NCBI RefSeq assembly: GCF_932276165.1
Contig: NC_063992.1
Coordinates: 258,001 to 322,000, forward strand
DNA: 64,000 nt
Source: Plutella xylostella
Taxonomy: Eukaryota; Arthropoda; Insecta; Lepidoptera; Plutellidae
Reading direction: 5' to 3'
A program made the translations under genes and the position numbers. Positions 1 through 11,831 of this stretch are shown piece after piece. The stretch's first letter is position 1. Each line of letters starts with the position of its first letter. A model generated the notes under the pieces. It worked only from the letters and a program-made list of their open reading frames with translations, did no database searches and had not been told where the DNA came from.

Positions 1-1268
1 TGCTAGGGACTTTCTCAATGCTAAGACATGTGCAATGGTCATTCTCACGATTGCCACAAACATGTATTTTAATGTTAAAGTCTCTCTCTGGCTGAGAGTT
101 ATTATAAATCGAGAAACATATATATTGGGTTTTTGATGTGTTTAATGAAAGAAGATTATTTTCAAGCCATTTAGCTACCCTACCTAGTCCTAGCTCAGCT
201 GCCACCTGAACCTCTTTCCATGAAGGACCCGAAAATACTAGGGCGGTGTCATCGGCATAGGAAAATACTCTTCCATTATCTATATTCATGTTGCAAAGGT
301 CATTTATGTAGACCAAAAATAATGTAGGTCCCAAAACACTGCCCTGCGGTACGCCATACAGAACATCGGCAGAAAGACTAACACTTTGTCCTATCTTAAC
401 CTGTTGCCTTCTGTCTTTGAGATAGTCCTTTAGAAGTTCGAGAGGTATACCTCGGATGCCGATCCGTTCAAGTTTCTGCACAAGAATGGGGACAGATACG
501 GTGTCGAACGCCTTTTTTAGATCTATGAATACTGCCAAAGACTTATTTTTCTCATCTAATTGATCGACAATCAGTGAGCTCAGCGCAGCCACAGCATCTT
601 CTGTTGAACGACCATGTCTAAAGCCAAATTGTGAATCTGAGAGAATTTGAAATTTTTCTAGGTATTTATGGAGCCTGTTGTTAATTAATTTTTCTATAAT
701 CTTTGATATAGCTGGCAGTACTGATATTGGCCTGTAATTGTTGACATCGCATCTGTCACCACTCTTGTGCACTGGTGTAATAATAGCTTGTTTCAATGCA
801 GACGGAAAGACTCCTTTAGAAAAACAAAGATTAGCTAAATGACAAATGATTGGGACCAATTCATTCCTGGCAAACTTAAGGAAGCTAGTAGATATATTGT
901 CCCAACCTGGTGCACTATCAGATTTTAGGCTCATGAGGATAGTGTTAACCTCTTCGTGAGTAGTTTCTAAGAGGACAAAGGATGAGGCGACAGAGGTGGG
1001 CAAATTTGATGTACTTAATTCCCGTGGTGAGTCATTCACCGCAATAACCTCTTCAGCTATAGTCTTCCCTATGTTAGAAAAGTAGTCATTCACAAAATTT
1101 ACAGATTCATCACTAGAATGTTTCGTATTGAGTAATTTAGTATTGTCTGTCTTGTTGTTCCTTAGGTTAGTTATAGCCTTAATTTTTTTCCAAAGAGTTT
1201 TGTTGTTATTTGAATCGATATCAATAGAGATTGATAAATGAATGAAAGTTTTCGCTATTTTTGTTTAT
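1..1268 (-). mobile_element. LINE reverse-transcriptase fragment (CR1/Jockey type), running off left edge
   Basis: The reverse complement is one uninterrupted frame of over 400 codons from about 1268 to base 1, closed upstream by an in-frame TAA. Reading 5' to 3' on the minus strand there is a linker region, the fingers motif NNYRPISVLP, the motif IDLKKAFDTV, the motif GVPQGSVLGP and the catalytic block YADDTALVF. This is the order in non-LTR reverse transcriptases. No endonuclease is present, so the copy is 5'-truncated, as incomplete target-primed insertions usually are. The frame is still open at the window edge, so the thumb and C-terminus lie outside. Lack of stops suggests a fairly young copy. 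The clade is uncertain; CR1 or Jockey superfamily is my best reading. Confidence 0.88.
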
Positions 1269-4200
1269 GGTTTCGTCAGACCGGCAACTTAATAGGGTAA
1301 ATGTCAAAATGTTTGGTCTGTGAAATCTATTAGCATCACTATAGTTATTGCAGGTTTACGGAACGATTATGAATAGAGATTTTTAAGAAACGTCAAATAG
1401 GCTTAAAGTGTTCCGTAGTTATTGAGCTCAGTAAACGTACTTTAAGGTTTTTTTATGAATAAGACCGTAAGTATTTACCTTATGTAAATAACTAATATAT
1501 GTATGTACCTATGTTAGAGATGACATTTTATATTTTGTCGAAATTATTTTTTTATCCTCGACGGGAAAATAAGTGTTTTGAGTGAGTATCTGTCTGTACT
1601 ATCACAACTCTCAAATGGCCCAATTTTCAGCAACTTTTGTTATACGAATTTAGATTTCCGTGAAAAAATCTACTAATTCAAATTACTTTTTTAAAGTATC
1701 ACAAGGTAGGTACGTACCTACATGTCAAATCAATTCGAAATGAGGAAATTCCTCATTCATGAGCAATACCGAAATAGCTTGATTTCCGTGCAATAGAGGA
1801 GATAGACACATTGAGAACTTGATTTACATCTAATAGACCCGGTGGTTGTCTGTGTATGCCACATTATGCTAGTTCCCTATCTCGTTTATTCAACAACAAA
1901 CTGGAATAATAATATAATGATCCAATTATCTACCATGATTTCTCCGAGCATAAGCGGGATATTATTCGTAGCATGCCATTCTAAGTTGCCAGTCCCTTTT
2001 TTGTCACCGAGTTAGCCGCAGAGAGCCTGACCTGGTCGAAATCGGAACGCAAACGACGTTTTGTTGCATTCCGGGAACATTGTACCGTTAAATTTGAATT
2101 TGTTTATATGTGGAAGCGCGTGCTGTGTGTGTGTGTGTGGCATGCGCATGCGCGTTGTCGCGGACTGATGGATGACAGGTGACGTCGGCGCCGCAAAGAG
2201 GCAGGGGCGCGCCGCCGCGGCCCGCGGGCCACCGCTAGCTCCGAGGTATGCTACATCGCTGTTAATTACTCTCTAGTTAGAGTGCCGAGTACCGAGGTAC
2301 CGACCTACCTAATGACTGATTTGAAAATACTCACGTTTAGAATGAATGGCCCTGGCCGCGAGCGACACTGAGTTACGTTCAAATGCACCACGACGTATTA
2401 CTAACACGAATGATTAATCTAGTTAAGTACTGCTTTAATGTGATCTAGACTTTAATTGAGATACTTAATTATAAATAATTTGAGATTACATAAATACGAA
2501 ATTAGAAAAATCTGAAACACAACAAGACTAGACTAATGATAATGAATCAGATGTGTCCAAGACATATGGATATACACCTAAGAATCTTTAAGTTATAAGT
2601 AAGTACTGTAAGTAGTAGATGTAGTTGAGCCTAGATACAGGACAATGTTTGATAACAAGTATTTGAAGATGTGCTTTTTTAAGTTAGGATAGTTATTATT
2701 TATTTATTTAATTATACCGACATTAACACAATATTGTATGTGGTAAGACATATTGGCTTCGCAGAGTTTTCTGTACATTCTGATATGTTCTGTATCTAAT
2801 ATTGTAGAACGTTGTTTTGTGATTTCTTCCGAAACAATTATGCCATACGTTACTATGCTATAGGTGATTATGAAAATAAATCTTAGGCAAATAAAAAAGG
2901 GTAGAACCATAATCAATACTAATTTTCTCTTTACAATAGAAGTTACATGTAGACTGTGTTCACAATACCATTAATATACATTCCTAGGTTTGATTTGACC
3001 TCAATTTGATAAGGTCGACCAGTAGTTTGCGATTGCCTCAAGAAATAAGTAACCAAGTGGCCCGGCCAATACAATAGGATAACGTTGGAGTTGAGTATCC
3101 CTGTCGCTAGCCACGCTCATTAGACATTCGCGATCTGCGGGTCCCGCGGGGGGCGGCGCGGGGCGCGGGGGCGGCGGGGGGGGGCTCTCGCGACCGCCAC
3201 AAAGACACCGCCTCGACCGCATCCTCGATACCTCTCTATGAATATAAACGATCACATCGCACAGATCACATCGTGCATCAATTTAATCGATCGCATTACG
3301 ATTAATTATTACGACTTGACGAATGGTGTGCATCTCTAAGTTGTCGATTATGGATGGTGCGGTGGCGGCGGCGGCGGCGGGCCTGAGCCGGCGGGAACCA
3401 GGCGGTGAGAGCTATCTCATTATACTGCTTAATGGTGCTCACGGGAGTCACGGCTATTTGCAGATATGCATTCGGAAATGCAACTATCGCGAACTTGCAA
3501 TAAATTCAATAATCTTTGAACTTATTGATTTAAAGCTGAGCCAGTGCCGGACAGGTGAAATATGGGGCCACAGTGCTGCAATATTGGGCAGATTATTCAC
3601 GTGAGCGGTCGATAAATAAGGCGGCGGCCACAGCGGCGCGTCCCCGGCACGCAGCGTGTAGCATGTGTAATATGAAAGCATAATAAAAACCCCGGTAGCC
3701 GCGTAATAAATGTAAAATGAACATATAAAGCGGCGGCGGCGGGGCAGAGGACGTGTTTATCTAGCAGCGGGGGGCGCGACCGCCGTCGGACCCCCGCGCC
3801 GACGCACCGGCCGCAATATGCTAATTATTACCAGCACTGCCAAACTACTGGACCAAGGGTTCTAAACTTCTAACACGCTATTTTAGACGACTCTTTAAGC
3901 TCTAGCTAACTAGCTTTAACGGTGGGAGAGATGGATAAGTAAATAGAAAAACACAGCCTTTTCGTTAAGGAAAATCGGTATGATGAATCCTGAAAATCTA
4001 GCACATATAGTTAGATGTATGACCCCAACAACCCGCAGTGTCAATCTGTACGAGCAATCTGATATCTGTAATATGAAAATGTATTCAGAAGCCATAAAAC
4101 GCTGGAATCACCTCACAGACAGTCATAAAAAGTCCGTCCGCTCCGTGACGCTCCGTCTAGCCTTCCGCTGGGACAAAGTTTCCCATCACATTACAATTTT

Positions 4201-5540
4201 CGATGCAAAGATTGTGAATAGGTATAATGTAAGTATGACTGTAGAAGAATTAAGAATAGAGGGACCAATTTTAATCAATAAGATGCGAAAATTTATCTAT
4301 GGTGTAAAGTTGTTTCCATGCAACTGGCACAAAGATGCGAAGGCCAGTTACAATAGCTGGTCCCGCTAGAAATAGGCAAAAAGGAGTGAAGTAAAAAGCC
4401 ACGTCGTGAGATGATCGGTCGGCCCCGTGTCGTACCGCGTATAAACTATGCGTTTAATTAGTACTAAACGCAATTAAACGCGCATGCGTGCCGGCCGCGG
4501 CCGCAGCACCGAAACTTGTACGTCTCAACTATACCTACTACTTAGCTGAAGATTTGAAATTCGCATTTATAACTAATTATTTGTTATTTTTGTTAGGTGT
4601 TCAATTTGAAGTCAGAGTCATAGTACATAAAGTTATGTAGATGTATAAAAATAATATAGGTTCAATTGATAACATTTGGAATTCACCATAATTATATTCA
4701 CACTTTCACTCAGACACTGATGTTCTATTTTTGAGAATTTAGATATCGGACTAACCCTCACTCCAATAGCATGTTACGTTCTACAGCAGCTTGTAGGCAG
4801 ATTCCATCCAGCGATTTATGATCAGCGGGAGATCGGCCGCTTCTGAGAACATCCCCCCCCCTCCCCCCGCCGCGGGGGCTCCACGCACTGCAGCCAGCCA
4901 CCAGCCCGTGACCGACACGTCTCTATCGCAATCACTGGTAAAACAAAAATATTCCACAGTAAAAACCTTTTATTGTTCCCGGTAAAACGAGAACAATTTA
5001 TTTCATTATTGGATTTCGATCATAGTAAATTCACGAGAGACTCTCCAGAAAGGGACATTTGTTAGGAAATGTAATTTGAGGAACGGCATGACTCCTATTG
5101 CACGGCCTCACGAGCTACTTTACCGGAATTGAATCTCCATTTCACTATTGTGAGCATTCAAAACGGTTTCACATACGTTACGATTGAAGAAAGCTTCTCA
5201 AATGTGAAGTGAGTACCATCAAGCTTTTAAGAGCTCAATCAGTAAAGTGCTTAACGTACGAGGGTTTGTAATGTTCAAGGTACAAAATTTGCTATACGGC
5301 ATATTTTCTGATAAATCTTTGATTAAAGGTGTCAGATTAGCTAGGATTACACATAAAAATTAAGGTATTTCAAATAGTTATAAACATCATAACTAATATG
5401 TACAATGTACATACATCATTTCAAATTTGGGCTCATGAATAAACACTATGCTTGATCAAAATGTACCCTTAGTCGGTATAGAGTTTGAAAACTTATTCGG
5501 TAGATATATTTGAATGCATTCAAAATCTGGTGAAGGATAA
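1269..5540. other. Intergenic, no gene recognised; several GC-rich patches
   Basis: I see no multi-exon gene or RNA gene here. AT-rich DNA is punctuated by GC/CpG-rich patches at about 2105-2240, 3130-3200, 3355-3400, 3610-3820 and 4480-4510, and a short CGG/GGC run near 3360-3380. A 129-codon frame at 3980-4369 matches nothing I know and lacks supporting splice or family signals. The patches could be regulatory DNA of a distant gene, but the sequence alone does not show it. Confidence 0.5.
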
Positions 5541-6453
5541 CCGGCATATTGGGGTGCGTATTGCGACGTATAAAAACGAAATGTATAATTTCACATTAAT
5601 AACGTTCACAACATATAATGAACGTTACGTATAATAACAAAATCTATATTTTCATAAGGTATAAGATTCAATTGGTATAACGTACATTTTATATAATATC
5701 AAAATATATAATACTTACGAGATCTAATATCAATTCGTATAACATACATTACGTATATCGATGAAAATATATACTATCATTTAGTATAAAGTTCATAAAA
5801 CATACTAACATATTATTACATAATCTGTGTTTAGTTACCCATCACCGTCAAACCCCCTAGCACCAAAACCTAAAGATAGGTGCGACGACGAGCAAAGCGA
5901 GGAGGAGCGTGTTAGGTGCACATGTTCGTCGAAACGAAAGCGGAGCGCAGCGAAGCGGAGCGGAGCGTCTTCCCACATAGCACCAATAATAATAATAATG
6001 TCAAAACCTCTAGTACCAAAACCTAAAGATAGGTGCGACGACGAGCAAAGCGAGGAGGAGCGGTTAGGTGCACATGTTCATCAAAAGCAAAGCGGAGCGC
6101 AGCGAAGCGGAGCGGAGCGTTCCCCCAACATAACGTCAATAATAATGAAAATACGATACGACAATCTTTTATATATACTTTTTATGCATTATACATTATG
6201 ATAATTATATATGTTGAAGAATATATGTTATAAACGTTATATATTATGAATGTTATGCATTTTAATCGTTATATCAATTGAAATTATACTTTTTGAACGT
6301 TATTCTTTACGAAACTATGTATTTAGTAATTATGCCTTTCGTTTGTTATGCACAGTGATCGTTATACTTAATAAATTTATATCATATGGGCGTATACCTT
6401 GTGAATGTTATACCATTCGTTTTTATACCTCGTATTACTTACCCGGCATATTG
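5541..6453. mobile_element. Palindromic MITE-like element with 16-bp periodic arms and 153-bp tandem core
   Basis: The element is bounded by an exact 11-bp direct repeat, ccggcatattg, at 5541-5551 and 6443-6453, which looks like a target-site duplication. The ends are inverted relative to each other: both, read inward, contain gtataaaaacgaa. Each arm (about 5565-5815 and 6150-6440) is made of degenerate units of about 16 bp resembling gtataacgttcaataa, in opposite orientation on the two sides. The centre (about 5855-6150) holds two copies, offset by 153 bp, of a purine-rich GC unit containing gcgacgacgagcaaagcgag and gcggagcgcagcgaagcgga. No coding capacity is credible; frames over the core come from the repeat. 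The transposon superfamily is unknown to me. Confidence 0.6.
5862..6150. repeat. Tandem duplication, 153-bp period (core of the 5541-6453 element)
   Basis: The segment starting accaaaacctaaagatagg at 5862 recurs at 6015 with few differences. Both copies contain gcgacgacgagcaaagcgag, the words ttaggtgcacatgttc and agcggagcgcagcgaagcgg, and each is followed by an aataat run. The GC-rich core contrasts sharply with the AT-rich arms around it. Confidence 0.8.
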
Positions 6454-8549
6454 TGAATATTCGTGAGAACAGTGGCGAGGGCGCCCACTAGACATGCACA
6501 CTGCACGGGGCGCGGCGGCGCTCAGAGAGGTCGGAAGGATAAGTCGCATAATTTTTTTCGGACACCACCACAATCCCCTGACGACGGGGGATTGCACAAT
6601 AAAACATAGCTGGTATTATGCGGAGTAGAATAAATGTTTTACGCACAGTAAGTTCAGCCATGAAGTGTAAAAGATTAAAAAAAGAATAATCTGCTTTGCT
6701 GAGTAAAACGATCAGTAACTAGCTATAGGTACAAATCGTCGACGACAGTGATGGCAGAGCGCGGGCGCGGGCTCCACATCGAGTATGCATCATCCATCTT
6801 GGCCGGAGACGTCGTCTAAAGAAATCGCGCTAAAACTCCGGTAAAAACCGTCTCTTGTCGCGCAAAAACTTGCCCTGCCTTCCTCGCACCATGTTTATTG
6901 TATGAGTCGCTGAATTTCAACTGCTTTCAGCTTTAATGGATTGCGTGCCCTGGGAGGGTACTCAAAGTCTTTCGTCCGTTTGGAATTCAAGTAATTTTAC
7001 TGACGTGATTCACCATAACCTATTTATTTCCATTAACTTTAAACACGTAGGCATCGAAAATGTCTAAGTATTACGTTTAGATTGAAACAGATTGGTTTGT
7101 CTTAAAAATCACAGTAAATAGCTCCACTCGTTTTCGCGGCCTGCTACTGATTCTAAATCAAGGAAAGTACGCAGTAATGTGGTAAGCTATGAATTTTCCG
7201 CCCCACAAAGCACCTCCACATGACATATTAAAAGATAACGTAACGGATAGACGGCCGGCCCGCGCCCAGTCACGGACGCAATATTAATCATACCGCCCTG
7301 CCGATACCATCCAGGAGTTCCATAAAGAGCCTTTATGTTAATGGAATTGATTTAACGGAGCGCTTTGTGGAACACTGACCGGCCGGAGAAACCGCTCGTC
7401 ATTACTAACTACACAAGCACGAGATCGTCGAGTGCGAGGACGAACCTTGAACTACAAAAATAATGTGGCTATTCATGAATAAACGTTATCAGTTTATAGA
7501 TACACTAAGTACGCAATGCATAACAGAAGCACTTGCTCTAAATATGTCTATAAATATTTCTAAAGCGAGCAGCTGAATACCCATTTGCTTACATAATATG
7601 TGATTCCCATGCTCTCATGCTTTAGAATATTATTATTATGTAGACCGTATTTACAAACATAAAGGAACATTAGCGACGCAACCCTAGTTCATGTAAGATA
7701 ATAAGTTTCATCTTATATATCCCCAAGACACTACATAAACAAAGTTTATCGGGAGACAAAGGAGCGGGTTAGGAGAACAAGCGCTAGTAATGGCGGTGTC
7801 GTATCGCAGACATCCATCATACGCGATAATGCGTCCGCCACAACCCTTCCTCTAGTCCGCAGCGACACCACGACGCTCGGGGCGCCGCGACGCTGATCAA
7901 TCACCAGCCAGAAACTTACCGTGACACAGCTCAAGTGACTTACTTTCATAGCTAATCGAAATTGATGATTCCTATCGCGAAATACCACCAAACATACATA
8001 CAGGATGGTGCGAAAATGCTATGGTAAACTGGAACAGAGTCACTTGACTTGTCATTATGAACCATGTTATTGAAAAGCCTTTTCAAAAAAAATCTTTTTT
8101 GGAAGTAACCCGTGAAATTTCAACAGGTTTGCGACAATATTTGATAGTCATTACATCAGCACTAGTAGTCTTGTAGGTAGGTACACCTACCTACGTGCTA
8201 ACTTTTGCTTTAGATCAGACAAACAACTTTGTGGAAATAAAAAAAATTGTAACAACGTCGCAAAAAATAACGTAATTTCGAATTAAGCTTTCATCAAAAA
8301 ACTATAATATGTTTATTTAATAAACGGCACTCACAATGAGTAACACGCAATTAAAACTGCTCTCAAGAATCAAATCGAAACTTCGGTATTAAGTCGTTAA
8401 AGTGGTGAAATTATTAAATTATCCAGCAAGACAATACTTGAAGCATACGCAGAAATATAAATCTCCATGGAAAAACACAAGTAAGCCCTGTAAATGAGCA
8501 CTAAAAGTTAACTAATCTTGTTTGATTATAATAAAATGTTTACAAGTTT
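6454..8549. other. Intergenic, nothing recognised
   Basis: The stretch is AT-rich with occasional CpG-containing blocks (about 6740-6900, 7250-7290, 7800-7900). I find no exon series, tRNA-like fold or named repeat. Frames here are short and without family resemblance. Confidence 0.5.
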
Positions 8550-8751
8550 TGTTGACCTACCCTCATACTTGGATAACTACCGGTGACAGTTGACGTCATA
8601 CTGACAGCTGAATTGACATTGACAACTATAATTGTCACATTGACAGCTTCCCCAGATAACCTGTCACATATCAGTGTTGCCAGTACAAATAAACCTACCT
8701 AAAGTAAGGGAATATTTTACAAACACAAATCTGGTTACCTATATCATAATC

Positions 8752-9903
8752 ATGACTACGAAATGCTCTTCCTGTAATATAATTATTAACGAAGTACTGG
8801 CATTTCTACAATGCAAAATTAATGTGATGGATGATAAAAGCCTCATCGACATTTGCGCTACCCACAACACAGAAGACGAAATAACAGTAGCGAAAAAACT
8901 TCTATTTGATACGACCCAAACAAGTAAACGCCTCATAAACAGGAAACAAGATAAAGCACGAAAGGACCTACAAGATATCATCACACAACTTAGAGAGGTT
9001 GAGCCTAATCGGGCACCGATATTTGTTGCACGAGATTTACACAAACTGCCTCCCGTAAATTTCGACCACGTTGACGTATCACGCCTACTGAAGGATATAG
9101 TTCATCTGACTCAGGAGGTCAATAATATCAAGAGAAACTATTCGACGGCAGCAGAAGTGGCTGAGCTTAGAAACGACATAACTTGTATTAAGTCGGGCCT
9201 TCCCTCTACACCAACCGGAATCAAGCACACACTGCTAGCTGCATCGCCTCCTCCCACACCAAAGAAAAGTATCCAATCGAAGAACGCATCCTCAACAAAA
9301 AGAGCCACCAACGCATGGGCTATTCCCTCCTGCCCTCTAAAGACTCCCCCAACTAATAAAACCGATAAAAACAATCAAAACAGTAGTGCCTTACCATCAG
9401 ACCTGTCTTCATTGCCTGATCCAAGGACTCCAAGTGGCAGTTCTAACACAATTAGTAAGGAAATTGACTCTAACAGTGAGAATCAAGAAGAATTTATATT
9501 AATTGAAAGGAAAAAGAAAGCAAAACATATATCTAAACCTAAACCTAAACAAAAAACGTTAAATATTCGCGGTACTGCTGTAAACTACTCAAACACTCTT
9601 AAAGTTGCTATTAATTCTGCTGAGGTGTACACATCTGGCTTTGACAAGAGCGTCACAACAGAAAATATCAAAAAACACCTTATAGACACTGGACTAAGTG
9701 CACTGCAGGTTGAACTGCTGCCTGAAAGAGAAGGGTTTAATCACAACGCGTTCAAAATAACTGTCTCTAGCAACAGCATTAATAGCGTGCTAAATCAAGA
9801 TCTTTGGCCACCCGGCATATCAGTCGGCATATATAAAGAACACGCGTACCTAGCGTATCAAACCAAAAGAAAACATCGTCCAATCCACAAACATGAACAA
9901 TAA
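8752..9903 (+). CDS. LINE ORF1 protein (nucleic-acid-binding type)
   Basis: An intact 383-residue frame starting at the ATG at 8752 (MTTKCSSCN). The frame stays open upstream to 8674 but only with a GTG, so 8752 is preferred. An N-terminal CxxC pair is followed by a helical region of about 110 residues, then a heptad-like stretch (LLKDIVHLTQEVNNIKRNY) suggesting a coiled coil. A Ser/Pro/Asn-rich low-complexity middle leads to a basic KKKAKHISKPKPKQK patch. The C-terminal 100 residues (VYTSGFDKSVTTENIKKHL onward) could be RRM-like. ORF1 proteins of this kind bind the element RNA and chaperone reverse transcription. The frame overlaps ORF2 by 11 bases in a different frame, suggesting reinitiation or shunting for ORF2. 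The RRM reading is inference. Confidence 0.8.
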   Translation: MTTKCSSCNIIINEVLAFLQCKINVMDDKSLIDICATHNTEDEITVAKKLLFDTTQTSKRLINRKQDKARKDLQDIITQLREVEPNRAPIFVARDLHKLPPVNFDHVDVSRLLKDIVHLTQEVNNIKRNYSTAAEVAELRNDITCIKSGLPSTPTGIKHTLLAASPPPTPKKSIQSKNASSTKRATNAWAIPSCPLKTPPTNKTDKNNQNSSALPSDLSSLPDPRTPSGSSNTISKEIDSNSENQEEFILIERKKKAKHISKPKPKQKTLNIRGTAVNYSNTLKVAINSAEVYTSGFDKSVTTENIKKHLIDTGLSALQVELLPEREGFNHNAFKITVSSNSINSVLNQDLWPPGISVGIYKEHAYLAYQTKRKHRPIHKHEQ

Positions 9904-11596
9904 ACTAAAAATTGTCACGATAAACTGCAAATCACTGCGAAGATCCAGTAAATTCATTGAGGAGCTCTGCTCGAACAATGATGTAGTGGCTTTGCAAGAA
10001 ACGTGGCTCCTGCCTACAGATTTACATACGCTACAGAACATACATGACAGCTGTGATGCGATAGGCACCTCCGCCGTCGACACTAGCGCAGGCCCACTCG
10101 TCGGTCGCCCACATGGAGGAATCGCAATCCTATATAAGAAAACTTTAAAAGCAACAGCCAGTATACTGTGTGAAACACCCCGTCTAGCGGCAATTGAGTT
10201 GACTCTATCCAGTGAAAACAAGCTGCTTATAATCAACATTTATATGCCTACCTGTAAACAGGATAACTTTACGGAGTTCGTAGACTGTCTCAGCAAAATT
10301 CACGCCATAAAGGAGGAGAGTAACTGCAGCGACTGCCTTGTGATTGGGGATTTTAACGCAGACTCATCTACACAGTTTGCACTTACTCGGACAGTCGTAG
10401 TGCCCATATGCAAAGACAAACAGAAGGACATATCCAACTCCAACAACTACCGTCCGATTGCCCTCGCACCTATTATAGCACGACTGCTAGAAAAAGTGAT
10501 TCACTCTCTATCTGAGAAATACCTCTATAGCAGTGATCATCAGATGGGGTTCAAGAGTAACTCGTCGACAACAACAGCTATATACGTAGTCAAGCAAATA
10601 GCTCATTACTACAAGCACAGAAACACATCTGTTATAGCCTGCTACCTGGACCTTAGCAAGGCTTTCGACCGTGTCTCTCACACTCTGCTCTGGGATAAAC
10701 TTCGCGAAAGAGGAATGCCGGAGATCCTTGTGAGAGTTCTAGTGAAATGGCACCAACAGCAGACGAACTCCGTGAGATGGAACGGCGAGTACTCCAAACC
10801 TGAAAAGCTGTACTGTGGGGTGAGACAGGGAGGATCCAGCTCTCCAGTGATGTTCAACGTGTACATGGATGAGCTGAGCAGCAGGCTGGCGGAGTCCGGT
10901 GTTGGCTGCTACATGGATGGACTATGTGTGAACCATGCAAGCTACGCAGACGACATGGTGCTCTTGGCGCCCTCGGTATCCGCCATGAGGCTTATGCTAA
11001 AAATCTGCGAAGACTATGCAGAATCACATAACATGCTGTACAACGCAAGCAAATCTGTGTACATGGTGTTCGAGTCCTCTAACACTCCTGCCGAAAATCC
11101 CCCCCTACATCTCAATGGGGCAGCTCTGGCAAAGGTCAGCCAAGTTAAATATCTCGGACACCTAATTGACGACAAGCTTCGCGATGAAGCCGACATCGAG
11201 AGACAGCGCAGGGCTATCAGCGTCAAAGCCAACATGCTGGCGCGCCGCTTCCAGCGCTGCAGCGTGGAGGTGAAGCGCCTGCTGTTCACCACGTTCTGCT
11301 ACAACCTGTACACGGCTGAGCTCTGGTGCCACTATACGAAGGCAGCATACAACCGAATCCGCGTGCAGTACAACAATGCATGGCGGATACTGCACCGCCT
11401 GCCCCCCTGGTGCAGCGCGTCGGAGATGTTCGCGGCCGGGCGCGTGCACGGCTGGGCGGCGCTGATGCGCCACACCACGGCGGGCGCGGCGGAGCGCCTG
11501 CGCCGGTCCTGCAACACCGTGGTGCGCGCGGCCGGCAGCTGGCAGGCGAGCCCCGTCCATGAAGTCTGGAGGCGACTACAAACACACTCACCATGA
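9893..11596 (+). CDS. LINE ORF2: endonuclease fused in frame to reverse transcriptase by internal deletion
   Basis: A 567-residue open frame. Residues 1-157 are the first part of an APE-type endonuclease: the Asn of TINCKS (11), the QETW block (Glu36), IYMP (117) and GDFNAD (152-157). The sequence then passes within about ten residues to a reverse-transcriptase segment (TVVVPICKDKQK, NNYRPIALAP at about 185). The RT motifs follow: CYLDLSKAFDRVSH, GVRQGGSSSP, SYADDMVLL (about 350) and a thumb/C-terminal region. The endonuclease C-terminal half with its Ser-Asp-His region and the RT N-terminus are missing, several hundred residues compared with complete elements. The fusion keeps one frame with no stop. 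The 3' third is strikingly GC-rich (11200-11560) compared with the AT-leaning start. Confidence 0.85.
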   Translation: MNNKLKIVTINCKSLRRSSKFIEELCSNNDVVALQETWLLPTDLHTLQNIHDSCDAIGTSAVDTSAGPLVGRPHGGIAILYKKTLKATASILCETPRLAAIELTLSSENKLLIINIYMPTCKQDNFTEFVDCLSKIHAIKEESNCSDCLVIGDFNADSSTQFALTRTVVVPICKDKQKDISNSNNYRPIALAPIIARLLEKVIHSLSEKYLYSSDHQMGFKSNSSTTTAIYVVKQIAHYYKHRNTSVIACYLDLSKAFDRVSHTLLWDKLRERGMPEILVRVLVKWHQQQTNSVRWNGEYSKPEKLYCGVRQGGSSSPVMFNVYMDELSSRLAESGVGCYMDGLCVNHASYADDMVLLAPSVSAMRLMLKICEDYAESHNMLYNASKSVYMVFESSNTPAENPPLHLNGAALAKVSQVKYLGHLIDDKLRDEADIERQRRAISVKANMLARRFQRCSVEVKRLLFTTFCYNLYTAELWCHYTKAAYNRIRVQYNNAWRILHRLPPWCSASEMFAAGRVHGWAALMRHTTAGAAERLRRSCNTVVRAAGSWQASPVHEVWRRLQTHSP

Positions 11597-11796
11597 CTGA
11601 CAACTGGCTCAAACTGACTTTTCAAGTATTGTGTGATAAATGCATGTAAAATAATGTTTAATATGAAATGAATTATGACTGTATTTAAAGGTAAAATGTA
11701 AATTAATTTTATATAATTTATTAGTAATCTTGCTTCATAAATAATTATCAATGTTAATGTTATTTAATCAAAAATATGGGTTATGACCTGGAATAA

Positions 11797-11800
11797 ATAA

Positions 11801-11831
<31 letters not shown>
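11797..11831 (+). repeat. (TTA)n microsatellite, LINE tail
   Basis: About ten TTA units follow aataaataaa at the 3' end of the two-ORF LINE. It marks the insertion end and is likely length-variable. Confidence 0.85.

Larger units (their letters stand above)
8550..11831 (+). mobile_element. Two-ORF non-LTR retrotransposon (CR1/L2-like) with (TTA)n tail
   Basis: The element consists of ORF1 (8752-9903), an overlapping ORF2 (9893-11596) with endonuclease and reverse-transcriptase parts, a 3' untranslated region of about 210 bp, and a tail ending in aataaataaatttattatta repeats up to about 11831. Ending in a simple repeat rather than poly(A) is typical of CR1/L2-group elements. The 5' boundary is not certain; I place it loosely near 8550, before a stretch rich in gacagttgac-like words. 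I saw no clear target-site duplication. ORF2 carries a large in-frame internal deletion, so this copy should not be able to transpose unaided. Confidence 0.85.

Noticed and set aside
3001..3255. 84-codon minus-strand frame with Pro-rich run
   Set aside because: The Pro run is a GC-rich simple repeat; no family motif and no splice partners.
5827..6233. Two frames of 124 and 66 codons with repeated RCDDEQSEEE and KRSAAKRSG
   Set aside because: The protein repeats follow exactly the 153-bp DNA tandem core of the palindromic element, and AT-rich arms interrupt both sides.
11162..11751. Several overlapping open frames antisense or out of frame to the LINE ORF2 end
   Set aside because: They are produced by the GC-rich codons of the reverse-transcriptase C-terminus, and their Arg/Ala/Pro-rich translations are typical shadows.
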